Source: Limnohabitans sp. Rim8 (GTDB lineage Bacteria > Pseudomonadota > Gammaproteobacteria > Burkholderiales > Burkholderiaceae_C). Taken from it: a stretch of 35,225 nt of DNA. Position 1 is the stretch's first letter; each line of letters begins with the position of its first letter. Below are positions 1-8,864 of this stretch, one piece after another. The notes beneath the pieces were generated by a model, which saw only the letters and a list, made by a program, of their open reading frames with translations, did not search any database and was not told the DNA's origin. The stretch is from the NCBI RefSeq assembly GCF_945869175.1, contig NZ_CAMBNZ010000019.1, forward strand, positions 1 to 35,225. Direction: 5' to 3'. The position numbers and the translations under genes are program-made.

Positions 1-31
1 TTTTGTTAAAAGTGGCTCGGGGCCAACAAGG

Positions 32-48
32 CTGCAAATTTTTTGCAG
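32..48 (+). promoter_or_regulatory. Short perfect hairpin upstream of rpmI
   Basis: A perfect 7-bp inverted repeat, CTGCAAA and TTTGCAG, with a 3-base loop lies 33 bases before the L35 start. Leaders ahead of rpmI in other bacteria carry translational control by L20, so a role there is possible. With no T-run it is not a terminator. It could also be a chance repeat, and bases 1-81 show no recognisable end of infC. Confidence 0.25.
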
Positions 49-81
49 ACGCCTCACGAGCACAATTAAAGGAGCATGAAT

Positions 82-285
82 ATGCCCAAGATGAAGACCA
101 AAAGCAGTGCTAAAAAGCGCTTCCGTGTTCGTCCCGGTGGAACCGTTAAACGCGGCCAAGCCTTCAAACGTCACATCCTGACCAAGAAAACCACCAAAAA
201 CAAGCGCCATCTTCGCGGTGCAGTGGCTGTGCATGAGACCAATATGGGTCACATCGCTCAAATGCTGCCCATGGCTGGCCTGTAA
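82..285 (+). CDS. rpmI: 50S ribosomal protein L35
   Basis: A small, very basic protein of the large ribosomal subunit. The 67-residue product opens with [14 protein letters not shown], the standard L35 N-terminus, and is rich in Lys and Arg throughout. An in-frame ATG lies six bases upstream at 76, but the ribosome binding site GGAG at 71-74 is one base from that ATG and seven bases from the one at 82, so 82 is the start chosen. It sits 25 bases ahead of rplT, the normal pair. infC is expected just outside the left edge. Identity is firm. Confidence 0.97.
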   Translation: MPKMKTKSSAKKRFRVRPGGTVKRGQAFKRHILTKKTTKNKRHLRGAVAVHETNMGHIAQMLPMAGL

Positions 286-310
286 TCACTGACGAACAAG
301 GAGAATAAAT

Positions 311-673
311 ATGCCTCGCGTTAAACGTGGTGTAACGGCACGCGCCCGTCACAAGAAAGTCTTGGCCCTTGCAAAAGGTTTCCGCGGTCGCCGCGGCAAT
401 GTCTTCCGCATCGCCAAACAGGCGGTGATGAAGGCTGGCCAATACGCTTACCGTGACCGCCGCACCAAAAAGCGTGTGTTCCGTCAGTTGTGGATTGCCC
501 GTATCAACGCCGCTGCGCGTGAATGTGGCATCACCTACAGCCAGTTCGCCAACGGCCTTAAAAAGGCGGCCATTGAAATCGACCGTAAGATGCTGGCGGA
601 TATCGCCGTGCACGACAAGGCCGCTTTTGCTGGCATCGTGAACCAAGTCAAGGCCAAACTGGCTGCGGCTTGA
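311..673 (+). CDS. rplT: 50S ribosomal protein L20
   Basis: Binds 23S rRNA early in large-subunit assembly, and in several bacteria represses its own rpmI-rplT mRNA. The 120-residue product starts [16 protein letters not shown] and carries the conserved [14 protein letters not shown] basic tail region and the globular C-terminal part, at the usual family length. A strong AAGGAG precedes the ATG by 7 bases. It follows rpmI closely and is separated from pheS by a leader holding a strong terminator, so ribosomal-protein and synthetase expression can be uncoupled. Identity is firm. Confidence 0.98.
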   Translation: MPRVKRGVTARARHKKVLALAKGFRGRRGNVFRIAKQAVMKAGQYAYRDRRTKKRVFRQLWIARINAAARECGITYSQFANGLKKAAIEIDRKMLADIAVHDKAAFAGIVNQVKAKLAAA

Positions 674-685
674 GTCCATGAGTGA

Positions 686-731
686 CACAGGCCCTCGGGT
701 CTGTGCCACGCACTCGATCAAAGGGATTGAG
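686..731 (+). promoter_or_regulatory. Possible pheS leader: upstream hairpin and antiterminator hairpin
   Basis: Two further hairpins precede the terminator. The first pairs 686-693 with 698-705 (8 bp including one G-U). The second pairs CTCGATC (713-719) with GATTGAG (725-731) around a five-base loop. The second uses bases that also form the left arm of the terminator stem, so the two folds exclude each other, as in an attenuator. No Phe-rich leader peptide lies ahead of the terminator; the Phe codons in this frame fall inside and after its T-run. The pairing is seen; a regulatory role is inference. Confidence 0.4.
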
Positions 732-758
732 GCTCGCAACAGCTTCAATCCCTTTTTT
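721..758 (+). terminator. Intrinsic terminator between rplT and pheS
   Basis: Bases 721-734 pair with 741-754 in a 14-bp stem (one G-U) around a six-base loop, with a run of Ts from 753 to 758. This is a canonical rho-independent terminator, and the strongest stem in the window. It must be read through, or a promoter must lie after it, for pheS to be expressed. Confidence 0.85.
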
Positions 759-797
759 ATTCCACAAAACACAGATCAACCACAGACCTCCAACACC

Positions 798-1835
798 ATG
801 ATTGAGCTGGACACCCTGGTCGAATCCGCCCGCCACAGTTTCGCGCAGGCACTGACACCTGCTGACCTCGAAAATGCGAAAGCCCAATTTTTGGGCAAAG
901 CCGGCCGCATCACCGAACTGATGAAGGGCATGGCCGCTCTGAGCGTGGAAAACAAGAAAACCCAAGGCGCGGCCATCAATTTGGCCAAACAATCCATTGA
1001 ACTTGCGCTGAACGATCGCCGCCAAGCCCTGGCCGATGCCGAGTTGCAAGCGCAACTCAAGGCCGAGGCGCTCGATGTGACTTTGCCAGGCCGCAATGCT
1101 GATGTGGGCGGCTTGCACCCTGTTTCTCTCACCCTTGAACGCGTGGAGCAAATTTTTGGATCTATGGGTTTTGAAGTGGCCCAAGGCCCCGAGATCGAGA
1201 CCGACTGGTTCAACTTCACTGCGCTGAACACGCCCGAAGACCACCCCGCCCGTTCGATGCACGACACCTTTTACGTCGAAGGCGGTCATCTGCTGCGCAC
1301 GCACACCAGCCCCATGCAAATTCGCCATGCGGTGCAGCACGTCAAGCGCTACAAAAATCAACTCGACGCCGGCCAAGGCATGCCCGAGATTCGCGTCATT
1401 GCGCCAGGCCGCACCTACCGCGTGGACAGCGACGCCACCCACTCGCCCATGTTCCACCAGTGCGAGGGCCTGTGGATTGGCGAAAATGTGAGCTTCAAGG
1501 ACCTGAAGGTCGTGGTCACTGATTTTTGCCGCACCTTTTTCGAAAGTGACGATCTGGTGTTGCGTTTTCGCCCCAGCTTCTTCCCCTTCACCGAGCCCAG
1601 CGCCGAGATCGACATCCAGTTCCAAACGGGCCCTTTGGCCGGTCGCTGGCTCGAAGTGGGCGGCTCCGGCCAGGTCCACCCGAACGTGGTGCAAAACATG
1701 GGCTTGGACCCCGAACGCTTCATCGGTTTTGCCTTTGGCATGGGCATGGACCGGTTCACCATGTTGCGTTATGGCGTGAACGACCTGCGCCTGTTCTTTG
1801 ATGGCGATGTGCGCTTCCTGAGCCAGTTCCAGTAA
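798..1835 (+). CDS. pheS: Phenylalanyl-tRNA synthetase alpha subunit
   Basis: Catalytic subunit of the alpha2-beta2 enzyme that charges tRNA-Phe. The 345-residue product has an N-terminal coiled-coil arm (about residues 1-85) followed by the class II synthetase core. Recognisable blocks are the motif 2 loop with [19 protein letters not shown], the [16 protein letters not shown] block, and the motif 3 segment [14 protein letters not shown]. The frame is open back to 678, but that stretch is the terminator leader and adds a non-family sequence; MIELDTLV at 798 matches the family start. No clear Shine-Dalgarno precedes it. pheT follows 34 bases later. Confidence 0.97.
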   Translation: MIELDTLVESARHSFAQALTPADLENAKAQFLGKAGRITELMKGMAALSVENKKTQGAAINLAKQSIELALNDRRQALADAELQAQLKAEALDVTLPGRNADVGGLHPVSLTLERVEQIFGSMGFEVAQGPEIETDWFNFTALNTPEDHPARSMHDTFYVEGGHLLRTHTSPMQIRHAVQHVKRYKNQLDAGQGMPEIRVIAPGRTYRVDSDATHSPMFHQCEGLWIGENVSFKDLKVVVTDFCRTFFESDDLVLRFRPSFFPFTEPSAEIDIQFQTGPLAGRWLEVGGSGQVHPNVVQNMGLDPERFIGFAFGMGMDRFTMLRYGVNDLRLFFDGDVRFLSQFQ

Positions 1836-1869
1836 TTCCCTCCCAAGTCCGATACACGAGACACGAGTC

Positions 1870-4302
1870 ATGCAATTTCCTGAATCCTGGTTGCGCGAGT
1901 TCTGCAACCCGTCCTTGACAACACAGCAGCTGGCCGACACCCTGACCATGGCCGGTCTCGAAGTAGAAGCACTCGAGCCTGTGGCCCCACCGTTCACAAA
2001 AATTGTGGTTGGTGAGATCAAGGAAGCCGTTCAGCACCCCAACGCCGATCGGCTGCGCGTCTGCCAGGTGGACGTGGGACATGGCAGCCTGTTGAACATC
2101 GTGTGTGGCGCACCCAACGCGCGCACAGGCATCCGCGTGCCTTGCGCGCTGGTCGGGGCCGAATTGCCCCCGAGCGAAGACGGCAAGCCTTTTGTGATCA
2201 AGCTTGGCAAGCTTCGCGGCGTTGAAAGCCAGGGCATGTTGTGCTCGGCCAAAGAACTGAAGATCGCCGATGACCATGGTGGTCTGCTGGAGTTGCCCGC
2301 AGACGCCCCATTGGGTCAGGACATCCGTCGGTATTTGAATCTGGACGACACCCTGATGACGCTCAAGCTCACGCCCAATCTTGCGCACTGCTTGAGCGTT
2401 TACGGCATCGCCCGAGAGGTGTCGGCGCTGACCGGTGCACCTTTGAAGGCTCCGACTTTTCCTTCTTTAAACACCCAAATCAGCGACAAGCTGGCAGTGA
2501 AGGTGCACGCAACGGATCTGTGCGGGCGGTTCAGCGGTCGTGTGGTCAAGGGCGTGAACACCAAGGCTCAAACTCCACAGTGGATGGTGGACCGCCTGGC
2601 CCGTTGCGGCCAACGCAGCGTGAGCCCCTTGGTAGACATTTCCAACTACGTGATGTTCGAGTTCGGCCGACCTTCCCATATTTTTGACCTCGACAAGATT
2701 CAAGGCGGCCTGCAGGTGCGCTGGGGCCAAGCAGGTGAGTCGCTCAAACTGCTCAACGGCAACACCGTGACCGTGGACGACAAGGTGGGCGTGATCGCCG
2801 ATGACAGCCAGGTGGAGTCGTTGGCGGGGATCATGGGTGGCGACGCCACCGCCGTGTCCGACGACACCCAAAACATCTACATCGAAGCGGCCTTTTGGTG
2901 GCCCACCGCCATTGCAGGCCGTTCGCGCCGCTACAACTTCTCAACCGATGCCGGTCACCGTTTTGAGCGGGGTGTGGACCCGCAATTGACGGTGGAACAC
3001 ATCGAGCGCATCACCCAGTTGGTGCTCGACATTTGTGCCACGCCTCAAACCAAGGTAGGCCCCATCGACGACCAAACACTGAACATCCCAGCCATCACCC
3101 CGGTCACGCTGCGTGTGGCCCGTGCGGTCAAGGTCATCGGCATGCCCTTGACCCAGCAGCAGTGCGCCGATGCCCTGCGCGGGCTGGGTCTGCAAGTGGC
3201 GGAAGGTGAGGGCACTGTCACCGTGACGCCGCCGAGCTTCCGGTTCGACTTGCAGATCGAAGAGGATCTGATTGAGGAAGTCGCCCGCATGGTGGGCTAC
3301 AACAACCTGCCGACCACTCCGCCCCTGGCGCCGATCACGGCCAAGGTGCGTCTCGAAACACAGCGCAGCCCGTCCGCTGTGCGCCGCGACATTGCCGCTT
3401 TGGGTTACCAGGAAACCATCAACTACAGCTTTGTCGAAGACAGCTGGGAGCGCGATCTGGCGGGCAATGCCAACCCGATTCGCCTGCTCAACCCGATTGC
3501 CAGTCAGATGAGCGTGATGCGCTCAAGCTTGATCGGCTCGCTGCTGCAGGTGGTCAAGTTCAATGCCGACCGCAAAGCCGACCGCGTTCGCGTGTTCGAA
3601 CTGGGCCGTGTTTTTTTGCGCAATGCCGCTTCGCAAAGCACTGACACCACCGTGGAGGGCTTCGATCAGCCCATGCGCGTGGCCGGCATGGCCTGGGGCC
3701 CGGTAGAGCCCCTGGGCTGGCAGGGCAAGGCACGCCATGTCGATTTTCACGACGTCAAAGCCGATGTGGAAAAACTGCTGGCCCCAAGTCAGGCAGAGTT
3801 TGTGGCTGCAGAACACCCCGCACTGCACCCTGGCCGCTCGGCGCAGGTGCTGCTCGATGGCGCGGTGATTGGCCATGTGGGCGAGTTGCATCCTCGTTGG
3901 CGTCAAACCTGGGAGTTGCCCACAGCGCCTGTGGTGTTCGAGTTGTCTCTGGACGCCGTCACAGCCCGGGTGGTTCCTGTGGCCCACAACGTGGCCAAGC
4001 AGCAAGCGGTCGAACGCGACATTGCCGTGATCGTGGCCGAATCGGTCACCCATGCGCAGCTGATGCAGGTGATCTACGCCGCACCGACCAATGGCCTGCT
4101 TCAAAGTGCTGTGCTGTTTGACATTTACCGCCCCAAGGCCGAGGCCCAAGGTGGCGCATTGTCCGCGGGCGAGAAGAGTCTTGCCGTGCGCCTGACGTTG
4201 GGCAACGGCGAATCCTCTTTATCCGAAGCACAAATCGATGCCGTGATGACTGCGGTCGTGTCGCACCTCACGCAACAGCTGTCGGCGCGTTTGCGCGGCT
4301 GA
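1870..4302 (+). CDS. pheT: Phenylalanyl-tRNA synthetase beta subunit
   Basis: Large subunit of phenylalanyl-tRNA synthetase; it binds tRNA and edits Tyr-tRNA-Phe. The 810-residue product shows the family domains in order: an OB-fold tRNA-binding domain (about 40-150, with HPNADRLRVCQVDVG), the B3/B4 editing region (about 210-380), B5 (about 400-480, with DLQIEEDLIEEVARMVGYNN), the catalytic-like core, and a C-terminal FDX-ACB anticodon-binding domain (about 705-810). Length is normal. It is co-oriented with pheS at a 34-base gap and precedes ihfA by 30 bases, the standard proteobacterial operon. Confidence 0.97.
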   Translation: MQFPESWLREFCNPSLTTQQLADTLTMAGLEVEALEPVAPPFTKIVVGEIKEAVQHPNADRLRVCQVDVGHGSLLNIVCGAPNARTGIRVPCALVGAELPPSEDGKPFVIKLGKLRGVESQGMLCSAKELKIADDHGGLLELPADAPLGQDIRRYLNLDDTLMTLKLTPNLAHCLSVYGIAREVSALTGAPLKAPTFPSLNTQISDKLAVKVHATDLCGRFSGRVVKGVNTKAQTPQWMVDRLARCGQRSVSPLVDISNYVMFEFGRPSHIFDLDKIQGGLQVRWGQAGESLKLLNGNTVTVDDKVGVIADDSQVESLAGIMGGDATAVSDDTQNIYIEAAFWWPTAIAGRSRRYNFSTDAGHRFERGVDPQLTVEHIERITQLVLDICATPQTKVGPIDDQTLNIPAITPVTLRVARAVKVIGMPLTQQQCADALRGLGLQVAEGEGTVTVTPPSFRFDLQIEEDLIEEVARMVGYNNLPTTPPLAPITAKVRLETQRSPSAVRRDIAALGYQETINYSFVEDSWERDLAGNANPIRLLNPIASQMSVMRSSLIGSLLQVVKFNADRKADRVRVFELGRVFLRNAASQSTDTTVEGFDQPMRVAGMAWGPVEPLGWQGKARHVDFHDVKADVEKLLAPSQAEFVAAEHPALHPGRSAQVLLDGAVIGHVGELHPRWRQTWELPTAPVVFELSLDAVTARVVPVAHNVAKQQAVERDIAVIVAESVTHAQLMQVIYAAPTNGLLQSAVLFDIYRPKAEAQGGALSAGEKSLAVRLTLGNGESSLSEAQIDAVMTAVVSHLTQQLSARLRG

Positions 4303-4332
4303 TGAGCACCCCCATCGCTCACGGAGACGCCC

Positions 4333-4683
4333 ATGCAGATCAGTTTTGAATCGTTGGAAACGCCAGCACTGACCAAAGCGCATCTGGCAGAACTGCTTTT
4401 TGAGCAGATCGGTCTCAACAAACGCGAATCCAAGGACATGGTGGATGCGTTTTTCGATTTGGTCATTGACAGCTTGATTGCCGGGGAAGATGTCAAAATT
4501 TCTGGTTTTGGCAATTTTCAGATCCGCACCAAGGCCGCCCGTCCTGGCCGCAATCCCCGGACGGGAGAATTGATTCCGATTGATGCACGTCGTGTCGCGA
4601 CCTTTCATGCCAGCCATAAACTCAAGGCCTTGATCCAGGGCGATACCGACGAAGACGAAGGTGTTGAGACGGTGGGCCGCTGA
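4333..4683 (+). CDS. ihfA: Integration host factor subunit alpha
   Basis: DNA-bending nucleoid protein that works as a heterodimer with IhfB in transcription, replication and recombination. The 116-residue product has the HU/IHF fold with the DNA-intercalating beta arm around [10 protein letters not shown]. It is some 15 residues longer than the E. coli protein, with an acidic tail (DTDEDEGVE), and it starts [20 protein letters not shown]. Its place directly after pheT is conserved across proteobacteria and supports alpha rather than beta. GGAG lies before the ATG at normal spacing. Confidence 0.95.
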   Translation: MQISFESLETPALTKAHLAELLFEQIGLNKRESKDMVDAFFDLVIDSLIAGEDVKISGFGNFQIRTKAARPGRNPRTGELIPIDARRVATFHASHKLKALIQGDTDEDEGVETVGR

Positions 4684-4706
4684 ATCCTCAACGATTGGAG
4701 CCCTTT

Positions 4707-5042
4707 ATGCTGTTCAAGTTCAAATCACAAGCCGCCAGTGACCTCATCATGCTGGAGGGAGATGCCCGCCGCTTGTTGAAAATCATGCTGGGCAATGACC
4801 CGGTCAAAGGCATTGTTCAAAGCCAAGATTTGGAAGTCTGCATCGCTGCATTGGAGTCAGCCGTTGTGAGGGATAAGCAGGCTCGGCAATCGCGTTCCGA
4901 TCAGAAAAATGCCCCTGGCTATGAGGGCAACGATGACCACGCGGTCTTGAGTGTGGTGACTTTGTCTCAGCGGGCTGAGCCGATGCTCAAAATGCTCAAA
5001 CGCTGCAAGGCTGAAGACGCTGACCTGGTTTGGGGCGTTTGA
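4707..5042 (+). CDS. DUF1840 family protein
   Basis: A 111-residue protein of unknown function. It begins MLFKFKSQAASDLIMLEGDA, the pattern I associate with the betaproteobacterial DUF1840 family, and ends with a segment rich in Leu and Lys. No signal peptide or membrane segment is visible. A TTG at 4695 is in frame, but GGAG at 4697-4700 lies six bases before the ATG at 4707, which is therefore preferred. It follows ihfA by 23 bases and may share its transcript. The next gene converges on it with a gap of nine bases and no visible terminator. Family assignment is from memory of the N-terminal pattern. Confidence 0.8.
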   Translation: MLFKFKSQAASDLIMLEGDARRLLKIMLGNDPVKGIVQSQDLEVCIAALESAVVRDKQARQSRSDQKNAPGYEGNDDHAVLSVVTLSQRAEPMLKMLKRCKAEDADLVWGV

Positions 5043-5051
5043 GCCCAAGTC

Positions 5052-5534
5052 TCACCTTGCGAAGGGTGCCCCGCTCAATTTGTAGCCCGCTTTGATTTGT
5101 CGTTTGGCAAACCAGCCTGCATTCATCTCCAACACAAATCGAACTGGCTTTTCAGAGCAGTGCGAGTCATCGCTTTGGGGTTTCATGTCGGCAATGTTGA
5201 CAATGGAGCCGTCATCCGCCACAAAGGCTGCCGACAAGGGAATCAGGGTGTTGCGCATCCAAAAGCACTGGGGGGCGGCTTGCTCGAATACAAACAGCAT
5301 GCCTTCGTGTTGGGGCATTTCTTTGCGCCACATCAGTCCAATTTGCCGCTGCTCAGGCGTTTGAGCCAACTGAACGTCCAGCATGTGCATGCCAGCGCTC
5401 AGCTTGGTTCTGGGCAGTTGAAGTTGGGGTGCGGGTTGAGCCAGGCTGGACCAGGCCAAAAAGGCCAACACCCCAGCCAAGATGGCATGCGCACTGCGCC
5501 GGGGCAAATACTTCATTCTGACGAGGGAAATCAT
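5052..5534 (-). CDS. Exported DUF192 family protein
   Basis: A 160-residue protein with an N-terminal signal peptide: Arg/Lys-rich start, hydrophobic LAGVLAFLAWSSLA, likely cleavage after ALA-like SLA-Q. The mature part carries DUF192 landmarks: QTPEQRQIGLMWRKEM, FVFEQAAPQCFWMRNTLIPL and FVLEMNAGWF. It probably acts in the periplasm; the family has no established biochemical role. The start is uncertain. ATG at 5534 has a weak GAG upstream; ATG at 5516 also leaves a complete signal peptide; the TTG at 5564 lacks a spaced binding site. It lies downstream of the cold-shock gene on the same strand. Confidence 0.85.
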   Translation of the reverse strand: MISLVRMKYLPRRSAHAILAGVLAFLAWSSLAQPAPQLQLPRTKLSAGMHMLDVQLAQTPEQRQIGLMWRKEMPQHEGMLFVFEQAAPQCFWMRNTLIPLSAAFVADDGSIVNIADMKPQSDDSHCSEKPVRFVLEMNAGWFAKRQIKAGYKLSGAPFAR

Positions 5535-5595
5535 GGTCTGGAACTCATCTTGGCCGGTGGTCAAGCCTAGAGGATAACGTCAGAACCCCCCAAAG

Positions 5596-5856
5596 CTAGG
5601 GGACTGCCTTTGGCGGCTCAGCAATCGGCGTCATATTTTGCAAAGCGTGGTCGCTTTCTCCGCGGATGTTCGCCGCCATCAGCCCTTTGGCGCCCTCGGT
5701 CAACTCAAAGCTGACCCGGGCACCTTCTTTCAGACTTTTGAAGCCTTCAGATTGGATGGCGGAAAAATGTGCGAAAGCATCGGGCCCGCCCCCATCGGGT
5801 TGGATGAAACCAAAGCCTTTGGCATCGTTGAACCATTTGACCGTACCACTGGGCAT
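5596..5856 (-). CDS. Cold-shock domain protein (CspA family)
   Basis: A single-stranded nucleic acid binding protein, probably an RNA chaperone. The 86-residue product has one cold-shock domain (residues 1-68) with the RNP1 motif KGFGFI at 13-18 and an RNP2-like FAHFSAI at 28-34, plus an 18-residue Pro-containing tail not found in minimal CspA proteins. The start [10 protein letters not shown] has GGAG seven bases upstream; the frame is open further upstream, but that part is non-homologous. It is transcribed divergently from clpS, as cspD is in E. coli. A TTGACA hexamer on this strand at 5908-5913 may be its -35. Confidence 0.95.
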   Translation of the reverse strand: MPSGTVKWFNDAKGFGFIQPDGGGPDAFAHFSAIQSEGFKSLKEGARVSFELTEGAKGLMAANIRGESDHALQNMTPIAEPPKAVP

Positions 5857-6013
5857 ACGATGTCTCCATGAATTGTGGTGTTCAGTTTGAAGTGGTGTCA
5901 TCAATTTTGTCAATGTGAGGTTTTCCCCGATCCTCCGTGTTTTTGACCGTTGTCAAGCAGGACTTTTGTTATTGTTGTGCCGAGATGGTCCAAAGCCTCG
6001 ATAGAATGAAATC
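5857..6013. promoter_or_regulatory. Divergent csp/clpS control region
   Basis: This 157-base gap holds both promoters. On the minus strand TTGACA (5913 to 5908) is a perfect -35 for csp, but the matching -10 is poor. On the plus strand TAGAAT at 6002-6007 is a good -10 for clpS with no good -35. A palindrome TTGAC-CGTT-GTCAA at 5943-5956 fits the loose TTGA-N6-TCAA pattern of the CRP/FNR family but not the strict FNR box. Confidence 0.4.
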
Positions 6014-6373
6014 ATGGCAACGAAAAAACCGACAAATCCACCGCTGCCGACCGTGACCCCCCGTTCGCCCGATGGCGGTGATTCGGTGGTGCTCGAGAGA
6101 CGCGCACAAAAGATTGAACCGCCCCAGATGTACCAGGTGGCGATGCTCAACGATGACTACACCCCCATGGAGTTCGTGGTGATGGTGATTCAGGAATTTT
6201 TCAACAAAGACCGCGAAGCGGCCACTCAAATTATGCTCAAGATCCATCTGGACGGCAAAGGCGTTTGCGGGGTCTACTCCCGCGATGTTGCAGCCACCAA
6301 GGTGGATCAGGTGCTGGATGCTGCCAAGCAAGCAGGTCACCCCCTGCAATGTGTCAGTGAACCCATTGAATAG
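6014..6373 (+). CDS. clpS: ATP-dependent Clp protease adapter ClpS
   Basis: Adapter that binds the N-terminal domain of ClpA and delivers N-degron substrates to ClpAP. The 119-residue product has a disordered N-terminal extension (about 1-35) and then the ClpS core, including [20 protein letters not shown], whose [10 protein letters not shown] stretch forms the substrate pocket, and a later [14 protein letters not shown]. No Shine-Dalgarno is visible, and the -10-like TAGAAT would place the transcript start at the ATG itself. clpA follows 57 bases downstream. Identity is firm. Confidence 0.97.
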   Translation: MATKKPTNPPLPTVTPRSPDGGDSVVLERRAQKIEPPQMYQVAMLNDDYTPMEFVVMVIQEFFNKDREAATQIMLKIHLDGKGVCGVYSRDVAATKVDQVLDAAKQAGHPLQCVSEPIE

Positions 6374-6430
6374 TGGTTTTTTCACCCCACCTCTTATGAA
6401 CATCTCTCAGCAAGGCAAAAAGGAAATCAC

Positions 6431-8770
6431 ATGATTGCCCAAGAATTAGAAGTCAGTTTGCACATGGCCTTTGTTGAAGCCCGTCAGCAACGCCACGAAT
6501 TCATCACTGTCGAACACCTGTTGTTGGCTTTGCTGGACAACCCCAGCGCGGCCGAAGTGCTACGTGCCTGTGCCGCCAACATTGACGACCTGCGCAAAGC
6601 CTTGGGCAATTTCATCAAGGACAACACGCCCCAGGTGGCGGGTACCGAAGAGGTCGACACACAACCCACTTTGGGTTTTCAACGTGTGATTCAACGCGCC
6701 ATCATGCACGTGCAGTCCACTGGCAGTGGCAAGAAAGAAGTCAATGGCGCCAATGTCTTGGTGGCCATTTTTGGCGAAAAAGACTCGCATGCGGTGTACT
6801 ACCTTCACCAGCAGGGCATCACCCGCTTGGATGTGGTGAACTTCATTGCCCACGGCATTCGCAAAAGCGATCCGCCCGAAGCCGCCAAATCTGCAGAAAA
6901 CCCCTCCAGCAGTGAGGGCGAAGAGGGCAGCAGCGGGGGTGAGCGCAATGAAAAATCGTCTCCGTTGGAGCAGTACACCAACAACCTGAACCAAGCCGCC
7001 AAGGAAGGCAAGATCGACCCGCTTATCGGCCGCGAATACGAGGTTGAACGCACCATCCAGATTTTGTGCCGCCGCCGCAAAAACAACCCGCTTTTGGTCG
7101 GAGAAGCCGGTGTGGGCAAGACAGCGATTGCCGAGGGCTTGGCTTGGCGCATCACCCAAGGCACTGTGCCCGAGATCCTGGCAGAAGCCACGGTGTATTC
7201 ACTTGACATGGGTGCTTTGCTCGCCGGTACCAAGTACCGTGGCGACTTTGAGCAACGCCTCAAAGGCGTGCTCAAGTCCCTCAAGGACAAGCCCAACGGC
7301 ATTTTGTTCATCGATGAAATCCACACCTTGATCGGTGCGGGTGCTGCTTCTGGCGGAACCCTCGATGCATCCAACTTGCTCAAACCCGCCCTGTCCAGCG
7401 GCCAGCTCAAGTGCATTGGTGCAACCACCTTCACCGAATACCGTGGCATCTTTGAAAAAGACGCTGCGTTGAGCCGCCGCTTCCAGAAAGTGGACGTGGT
7501 CGAACCCACCGTGTCTGAGACGGTGGACATCCTCAAAGGCCTCAAGAGCCGTTTCGAAGACCACCACAGCGTCAAATACACCATTGCAGCTTTGCAAGCT
7601 GCAGCGGAGCTGTCGGCCAAGTTCATCAACGACCGCCAGTTGCCCGACAAGGCCATTGATGTGATCGACGAAGCCGGTGCCGCTCAACGCATCCAGGTTG
7701 CCTCCAAGCGCAAAAAGACCATTGGCAAAACCGAAATCGAAGACATCGTCGCCAAGATCGCACGCATCCCGCCGGCCAATGTCTCCAACGACGACCGCAG
7801 CAAACTGCAAACCATCGAACGCGACCTCAAATCCGTGGTGTTTGGTCAGGACAAAGCCCTGGAAGTGTTGGCCTCGGCGGTCAAAATGGCCCGCTCAGGC
7901 TTGGGCAAAACCGACAAACCCATTGGTTCCTTTTTGTTCTCGGGCCCCACGGGTGTCGGCAAGACCGAAGCGGCCAAGCAGCTGGCCTACATTTTGGGCA
8001 TCGAGCTCCTGCGCTTTGACATGTCAGAGTACATGGAACGCCATGCCGTGAGCCGTTTGATCGGTGCGCCTCCTGGCTATGTGGGTTTTGACCAAGGCGG
8101 TTTGTTGACCGAAGCCGTGACCAAGAAGCCCCATTGTGTGCTGCTGCTTGACGAAATCGAGAAAGCCCACCCTGACATCTTCAATGTATTGCTTCAGGTC
8201 ATGGACCACGGCACTTTGACAGACAACAATGGACGCAAGGCCGACTTCCGCAACGTGATCATGATCATGACCACCAACGCGGGTGCCGAGACCATGAACA
8301 AAGCGACCATCGGCTTCACCAACCCCCGGGTTGCCGGGGACGAGATGATCGACATCAAGCGCTTGTTCACACCCGAGTTCCGCAACCGCCTGGACGCCAT
8401 CGTCAGCTTCAAACCGCTGGACGAGCAAATCATCTTGCGCGTGGTCGACAAGTTTTTGTTGCAGTTGGAAACCCAGTTGGGCGAAAAAAAGGTCGAGGTC
8501 ACTTTCACCGATGCTTTGCGCAAGTTCTTGGGCAAGAAGGGCTTCGACCCGCTGATGGGCGCACGCCCGATGCAGCGCCTGATTCAGGACACGATCCGCA
8601 AGGCCTTGGCCGACGAGTTGTTGTTTGGTCGCTTGACCGAAGGCGGCCGCCTCACGGTGGACATGGACGACAAGAACGAGGTCTTGCTGGACATCACGCC
8701 CAACCCCAAGAAGGAAAGCCGCGCATCGCGCTCGGAGCCCGCAGAGCCGGAAGAGGCCACGGCAAACTGA
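6431..8770 (+). CDS. clpA: ATP-dependent Clp protease ATP-binding subunit ClpA
   Basis: Hexameric AAA+ unfoldase that feeds ClpP. The 779-residue product has the Clp N-domain repeats (1-145), an acidic and Ser-rich linker (about 150-185), a first AAA module with Walker A GEAGVGKT (about 218-225) and Walker B ILFIDE, and a second with GPTGVGKT and VLLLDE. An IGF loop for ClpP docking is visible in NKATIGFTNP. The middle domain of ClpB is absent, which fixes it as ClpA. AAAGGAA precedes the ATG. It is coupled with clpS and ends at a strong terminator. Confidence 0.98.
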   Translation: MIAQELEVSLHMAFVEARQQRHEFITVEHLLLALLDNPSAAEVLRACAANIDDLRKALGNFIKDNTPQVAGTEEVDTQPTLGFQRVIQRAIMHVQSTGSGKKEVNGANVLVAIFGEKDSHAVYYLHQQGITRLDVVNFIAHGIRKSDPPEAAKSAENPSSSEGEEGSSGGERNEKSSPLEQYTNNLNQAAKEGKIDPLIGREYEVERTIQILCRRRKNNPLLVGEAGVGKTAIAEGLAWRITQGTVPEILAEATVYSLDMGALLAGTKYRGDFEQRLKGVLKSLKDKPNGILFIDEIHTLIGAGAASGGTLDASNLLKPALSSGQLKCIGATTFTEYRGIFEKDAALSRRFQKVDVVEPTVSETVDILKGLKSRFEDHHSVKYTIAALQAAAELSAKFINDRQLPDKAIDVIDEAGAAQRIQVASKRKKTIGKTEIEDIVAKIARIPPANVSNDDRSKLQTIERDLKSVVFGQDKALEVLASAVKMARSGLGKTDKPIGSFLFSGPTGVGKTEAAKQLAYILGIELLRFDMSEYMERHAVSRLIGAPPGYVGFDQGGLLTEAVTKKPHCVLLLDEIEKAHPDIFNVLLQVMDHGTLTDNNGRKADFRNVIMIMTTNAGAETMNKATIGFTNPRVAGDEMIDIKRLFTPEFRNRLDAIVSFKPLDEQIILRVVDKFLLQLETQLGEKKVEVTFTDALRKFLGKKGFDPLMGARPMQRLIQDTIRKALADELLFGRLTEGGRLTVDMDDKNEVLLDITPNPKKESRASRSEPAEPEEATAN

Positions 8771-8802
8771 TCTGCTTGCGGCTCAGGCTTGAGTCCAATC
8801 CC

Positions 8803-8830
8803 AAAAGAGGCCTTCGCAGGCCTCTTTTTT
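8803..8830 (+). terminator. Intrinsic terminator after clpA
   Basis: AAAAGAGGCC (8803-8812) pairs perfectly with GGCCTCTTTT (8819-8828) around TTCGCA, ending in a T-run. The flanking A-run on the left makes it usable in both directions, so it can also end the minus-strand gene at 8865. Confidence 0.9.
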
Positions 8831-8864
8831 CATGGGGTGTGGAGAAACAGGGGCTTGCGCGCTG

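Noticed and set aside
678..797. N-terminal extension of PheS by 40 residues from an ATG at 678
   Set aside because: The extension is encoded by the terminator leader, resembles no PheS N-terminus and has no ribosome binding site; MIELDTLV at 798 is the family start.
648..2021. Long minus-strand open frame of 457 codons opposite pheS
   Set aside because: It mirrors the high-GC coding frame of pheS, has no domain and spans the rplT-pheS-pheT boundaries. Shadow.
4303..5051. Search for the MerR-like gene and tRNA-Pro often found after ihfA
   Set aside because: Only the DUF1840 gene is present. No tRNA cloverleaf was recognised here or elsewhere in the window.
5565..5595. C-rich and G-rich arms between csp and the DUF192 gene as a terminator
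   Set aside because: The stem is only four pairs and lacks a T-run on the minus strand.
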